In this document: positions 5,837 through 8,276 of the stretch, piece by piece | How the letters are laid out: each line of letters begins with the position of its first letter | Position numbering within the stretch: the stretch's first letter is position 1 | Assembly: GCA_946403735.1 (NCBI GenBank) | Contig: CAMJAZ010000046.1 | Span: 1-8,276 of the forward strand | Direction of reading: 5' to 3' | Length of the DNA stretch: 8,276 bases | Source of the DNA: an uncultured Selenomonadales bacterium | GTDB lineage: Bacteria; Bacillota; Negativicutes; Selenomonadales; Selenomonadaceae | Program-made: the position numbers and the translations under genes | The notes under the pieces: generated by a model | The model's input: only the letters and a program-made list of their open reading frames with translations | The model's database searches: none | What the model was told of the DNA's origin: nothing

Positions 5837-7369
5837 GTGTCGAAGATTATAGACTTTGTAAGACGCCATAAAAAAATTTGTATTGAAATTGCCGCGTGCA
5901 AATTCGTCGAAGGCATTTTAATTTTGCTTGCCGCAAAAATTTTAGTACTGCTTGTAAATTCGCCGTCACTAAAATTTTTTGTCGGAATTTTTTTTGTATG
6001 GACTGCACGAATTTTACTTTCAAACTTCAGCGCGAAAAGATTTTTAGCGTTGTCAGTCGAAGTTCAAACTTCAACACGAAAAAGTTTTCACGAAGAAATT
6101 TTTCAGCGCGAACTTTCAAGCGGCGAACTTTTAACGATAATTTTTGACACGGTTAAAACGCTCGACGAATTTTTCATGAAAGTTGCACCGAATATCGTGG
6201 CAACAATAATTTTACTGCCGATGTTTTTAATCTGCGCGGCGGCTACAGATTTACTAACGGCGGCAATTTTATTTGTCACGTTGCCAATAGCGCCATTTCT
6301 TTTGTACTTAATCGGCAAGGTGACGGCTGAAAAAAATTTACGTGCATTGTCAGCATTGGAAAAGTTGAATGGCGAATTCCGCGAAATTTTATCTGCCGTG
6401 ACGACGTTAAAAATATTTGGACGAATAAATTTTGCCGCAGAAAAATTGAAGGTAACGTCTGAAAAATCATCAGCCGCAACGCTTGAAGTTTTGAAATTCG
6501 CCTTCGTGTCGTCATTCGCGCTGGAATTAATCACAACTTTAAGCATTGCGCTAGTTGCCGTCACGCTGGGGCTTCGGCTAGTTGCAGGTAGCGTAGAATT
6601 TGATGCGGCTTTATTTTTATTATTAATTGCGCCAGAATTTTTCCTGCCGATTAGGAAATTGGGCGTCGCCTTCCACGTCGCAGTTTCGACAAAATCGGCG
6701 TATGAACGGCTGAAAGATTTTTTGTCACGACCTGCGGAAAAAGTTTGTACGGTTGAAAAAATTTTAATGCCGCCTGAAATTTTCGTCGACAATGTAACTT
6801 TCACGTACCCTAAAAAATTTCGTCCGACACTTCAAAACGTCAGCTTAAAATTTCCAGCTGGCAAAGTTACTGCGTTAATCGGCGAATCGGGTTGCGGCAA
6901 ATCGACGCTACTAAAACTTTTAGCTGGCTTGAACGTACCGACTAACGGCGAAATTTTTTTAAACGACCTGCCAACGTCGAAAATGCAACGTGAATCATTA
7001 CTTTCAAAAATTTCATATATGCCGCAAGCTCCGCACATGTTCGACGGAACATTGGCGGAAAACTTTTCAATGTTTAATCAACTTGACACGTCCCAACTTT
7101 ACGAACTTTTAACGACGTTGAACTTGCCGCTGAACTTACAATCAGCGCAAAAATTAAGTCGTGGACAACTTCAACGTTTAGGAATAATCCGCGCAGTTTT
7201 AAAAGACGTACCGATTTTAATTTTGGACGAACCGACGGCAGGACTCGACGCCGAAAACGAATTGCGCGTACTAAATTTGCTGAAAAAATTTTCTCTGCGC
7301 AAGACAATCATAATTGCGACGCATCGGCAAGCAGTAATTGACTTTGCCGACATAAAAATAAATTTGTAG
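5837..7369 (+). CDS. CydD-like ABC exporter half-transporter (thiol reductant exporter subunit)
   Basis: A fused permease-ATPase of 510 residues, GTG start with AAGGAAG (5824-5830) upstream. The membrane half (about 15-290) has six likely helices near 17-40, 46-62, 119-137, 138-160, 221-250 and 256-272. It carries CydD-like blocks: GELLTIIFDTVKTLDEFF (96-113), TTLKIFGR (189-196), EVLKFAFVSSFALEL (217-231) and LIAPEFFLPIRKLG (263-276). The ATPase half has Walker A GESGCGKST (349-357), Q-loop Q397, signature LSRGQ (440-444, Arg in place of the second-position Gly of LSGGQ), Walker B LILDEP (461-466), D-loop AGLD (468-471) and H-loop H496. CydDC exports cysteine/glutathione to the periplasm and supports cytochrome bd assembly. 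The expected partner cydC is not downstream; flgE follows. It is somewhat shorter than the usual 550-590. The CydD subfamily is likely, but exact substrate is uncertain, so I give no symbol. Confidence 0.87.
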   Translation: MSKIIDFVRRHKKICIEIAACKFVEGILILLAAKILVLLVNSPSLKFFVGIFFVWTARILLSNFSAKRFLALSVEVQTSTRKSFHEEIFQRELSSGELLTIIFDTVKTLDEFFMKVAPNIVATIILLPMFLICAAATDLLTAAILFVTLPIAPFLLYLIGKVTAEKNLRALSALEKLNGEFREILSAVTTLKIFGRINFAAEKLKVTSEKSSAATLEVLKFAFVSSFALELITTLSIALVAVTLGLRLVAGSVEFDAALFLLLIAPEFFLPIRKLGVAFHVAVSTKSAYERLKDFLSRPAEKVCTVEKILMPPEIFVDNVTFTYPKKFRPTLQNVSLKFPAGKVTALIGESGCGKSTLLKLLAGLNVPTNGEIFLNDLPTSKMQRESLLSKISYMPQAPHMFDGTLAENFSMFNQLDTSQLYELLTTLNLPLNLQSAQKLSRGQLQRLGIIRAVLKDVPILILDEPTAGLDAENELRVLNLLKKFSLRKTIIIATHRQAVIDFADIKINL

Positions 7370-7385
7370 CTAAAAGTTTTCTACA
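7365..7385 (+). terminator. Weak hairpin at the end of the CydD-like gene
   Basis: TGTAG (7365-7369, including the stop codon) can pair with CTACA (7381-7385), with AAA/TTT pairs inside. There is no immediate T-run, but an A5T5 tract follows at 7396-7405. It may slow or end transcription; weak support. Confidence 0.25.
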
Positions 7386-7411
7386 GTTACAATGCAAAAA
7401 TTTTTCTTAAG

Positions 7412-7439
7412 TTGAAAATATCAATATCCGATATATTAA
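7412..7439 (+). promoter_or_regulatory. Possible promoter upstream of flgE
   Basis: TTGAAA (7412-7417) is followed after 16 bases by TATTAA (7434-7439); TATATT (7432-7437) is an alternative box with a 14-base spacer. The spacer holds ATATCAATAT (7418-7427), the repeated intergenic element. I found no convincing sigma-28 (TAAA-N15-GCCGATAA) or sigma-54 site nearby. Confidence 0.35.
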
Positions 7440-7482
7440 AACAAGTGAACTTAAAATTTGAAATTGATTCACAAAAGTTTTA

Positions 7483-7576
7483 GGTCAGACCAGCTCGTTA
7501 AACGGAATTTTTTTGAGTAGCGCTTGATTTTGACATGGAGCGTCGTATAAAATCTGACCCATCGGCATTAAGCCGA
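7483..7576 (+). promoter_or_regulatory. Structured leader of flgE (long-range stem plus hairpin)
   Basis: GGTCAGA (7483-7489) is perfectly complementary to TCTGACC (7553-7559), closing a region of about 63 bases. Directly after it, TCGGC-ATTAA-GCCGA (7562-7576) forms a 5-bp hairpin ending nine bases before the AGGAG of flgE. The enclosed part contains short complementary pieces (GCTC 7493-7496 with GAGC 7538-7541). It matches no riboswitch class I can recognise from sequence, including both c-di-GMP classes. It may be an RNA control element, or an imperfect operator at DNA level. Confidence 0.35.
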
Positions 7577-7601
7577 ATTAGTAAAGGAGTAGGTGATTAC
7601 T

Positions 7602-8276
7602 ATGATGCGTTCCCTTTATTCCGGCGTTTCGGGCATTAAGTCACATCAAACCAGAATGGACGTTATCGGGAACAATATTTCTAACATTAACACAATCGGT
7701 TTTAAATCCAGCCGCGTCACATTTTCTGATATGCTTTCACAGACTTCCTACGGCGCGTCTCGACCTAATGGAACTACTGGTGGTACTAACCCACGACAAA
7801 TTGGTTTAGGTGAGGCAGTGTCAAGTATCGATATGCTTATGACTGACGGTTCTGCTCAAGCGACTGGCAAAAATACAGACGTTTCACTTTCAGGCAACGG
7901 TTTCTTAGTCCTCAAAAAAGGCACTGACACTTTCTTTACACGCGACGGCGCTTTTGAATTTGACGCTAATGGTAACTACGTACTGCCTGGCAGTGGTTAC
8001 TTCGTACAAGGTTGGAACGCTATCGACGGCACGCTTTCAACTTCTGCTGTACCTGAAAATATCGTCATTCAAGCTGGTAAAACTATGCCAGCTACTCAAA
8101 CTACTAACTTGACTTATGCAGGCAACCTCGACGCTGGCGCATTGACTATTACAAGTATTACTTACACCGCCGACCCGTCTGGCGATGCTACTCAAGTTGC
8201 AAATGACCAAGAAATTGCTACACTTACTGTAACTTATACTGACGGCACAAGTGAAGTAATTGCCGCTAATTCTATT
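7602..8276 (+). CDS. flgE: Flagellar hook protein FlgE, N-terminal part, cut by window edge
   Basis: The frame is open through all 225 codons to the right edge. The start is ATG 7602 (or the adjacent ATG 7605), preceded by AGGAG (7585-7589) and AGGTGAT (7591-7597). MMRSLYSGVSGIKSHQTRMD and NNISNINTIGFK are the N-terminal rod/hook signature shared by flagellar axial proteins, which form the coiled coil and carry the flagellar type III export signal. DGSAQATGKNTDVSLSGNGF, then FTRDGAFEFDANGNYV and GYFVQGW, are the FlgE-type blocks that start domain D1. From about residue 150 the Thr/Ser/Ala-rich, beta-strand sequence is the variable outer hook domain. FlgE polymerises into the hook linking rod and filament. 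It begins a new transcription unit after the CydD-like gene, and its Thr/Ala/Gly-rich codon use (ACT, GGT, GCT) suggests high expression. Confidence 0.95.
   Translation, partial: MMRSLYSGVSGIKSHQTRMDVIGNNISNINTIGFKSSRVTFSDMLSQTSYGASRPNGTTGGTNPRQIGLGEAVSSIDMLMTDGSAQATGKNTDVSLSGNGFLVLKKGTDTFFTRDGAFEFDANGNYVLPGSGYFVQGWNAIDGTLSTSAVPENIVIQAGKTMPATQTTNLTYAGNLDAGALTITSITYTADPSGDATQVANDQEIATLTVTYTDGTSEVIAANSI

Noticed and set aside
6103..6804. 233-codon minus-strand frame inside the CydD-like gene
   Set aside because: Antisense reading of conserved transporter sequence. The abundance of A/T runs and GAA/AAA codons removes stops on the other strand.
5840..7369. Many AAATTTT-type tracts in the CydD-like gene as repeats or binding sites
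   Set aside because: They follow from the gene's Lys/Ile/Phe codon choice and occur in all frames and genes here.
7520..7550. TTGACA ... TATAAA close to flgE as a promoter
   Set aside because: The spacer is only about 10 bases, far too short for a sigma-70 promoter, and the sites lie inside the stem-closed leader.
1..8276. CRISPR arrays, insertion sequences, integrase genes, tRNA genes
   Set aside because: None seen: no regularly spaced repeats, transposase motifs or cloverleaf other than the tmRNA ends.

Overview
The window looks like a chromosomal segment of a Gram-negative-type, flagellated anaerobe of the Bacillota, most likely Negativicutes (Selenomonas/Anaerovibrio-like). This rests on a hook protein and a tmRNA of that style, a methionine-gamma-lyase-family/UPF0210 pair common in Bacillota, a fragment of an RTX-like secreted protein, and GGAG-type ribosome binding sites throughout. 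The taxonomic call is an inference; no rRNA or other decisive marker is present.

Layout. (1) 1-801: the visibly AT-richer tail of a prophage. It holds the C-terminal end of a phage head morphogenesis protein that runs in from the left edge and carries an apparent -1 frameshift at its 3' end, then a small unknown gene whose true start overlaps the ancestral stop (TAATG). (2) 826-3507: two divergent housekeeping-type genes, a PLP-dependent methionine gamma-lyase family ('aluminium resistance') protein on the minus strand and a UPF0210/DUF711 protein on the plus strand, separated by under 100 bp with a near-consensus promoter (TTGAAC-N17-TATAAT) for the latter. (3) 3511-4176: a decayed region with a frameshifted RTX-type calcium-binding fragment on the minus strand, AT-rich spacer, a doubtful short reading frame and a palindromic ATATCAATATTGATAT element. 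(4) 4177-5349: a membrane-anchored, probably periplasmic protein resembling DUF2939. (5) 5427-5776: the tmRNA gene ssrA with its own extended -10 promoter, a tag reading ANEEYALAA and a Rho-independent terminator. (6) 5837-7369: a CydD-like ABC exporter half-transporter without an adjacent cydC. (7) 7370-8276: a structured leader and the first 225 codons of flgE, which runs off the right edge.

The genes do not form one pathway. They are mostly single-gene units with their own promoters: trans-translation, a probable thiol exporter subunit, the flagellar hook and two conserved enzymes of unsettled physiology, next to the remains of mobile or secreted-protein DNA. I see no complete new defence or mobile system. 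The most interesting items are the frameshifted phage head protein with a possible toxin-like C-terminal domain, the frameshifted RTX remnant, a recurring ATATTGATAT element in intergenic DNA, the orphan CydD with a variant ABC signature, and the flgE leader closed by a perfect 7-bp stem.
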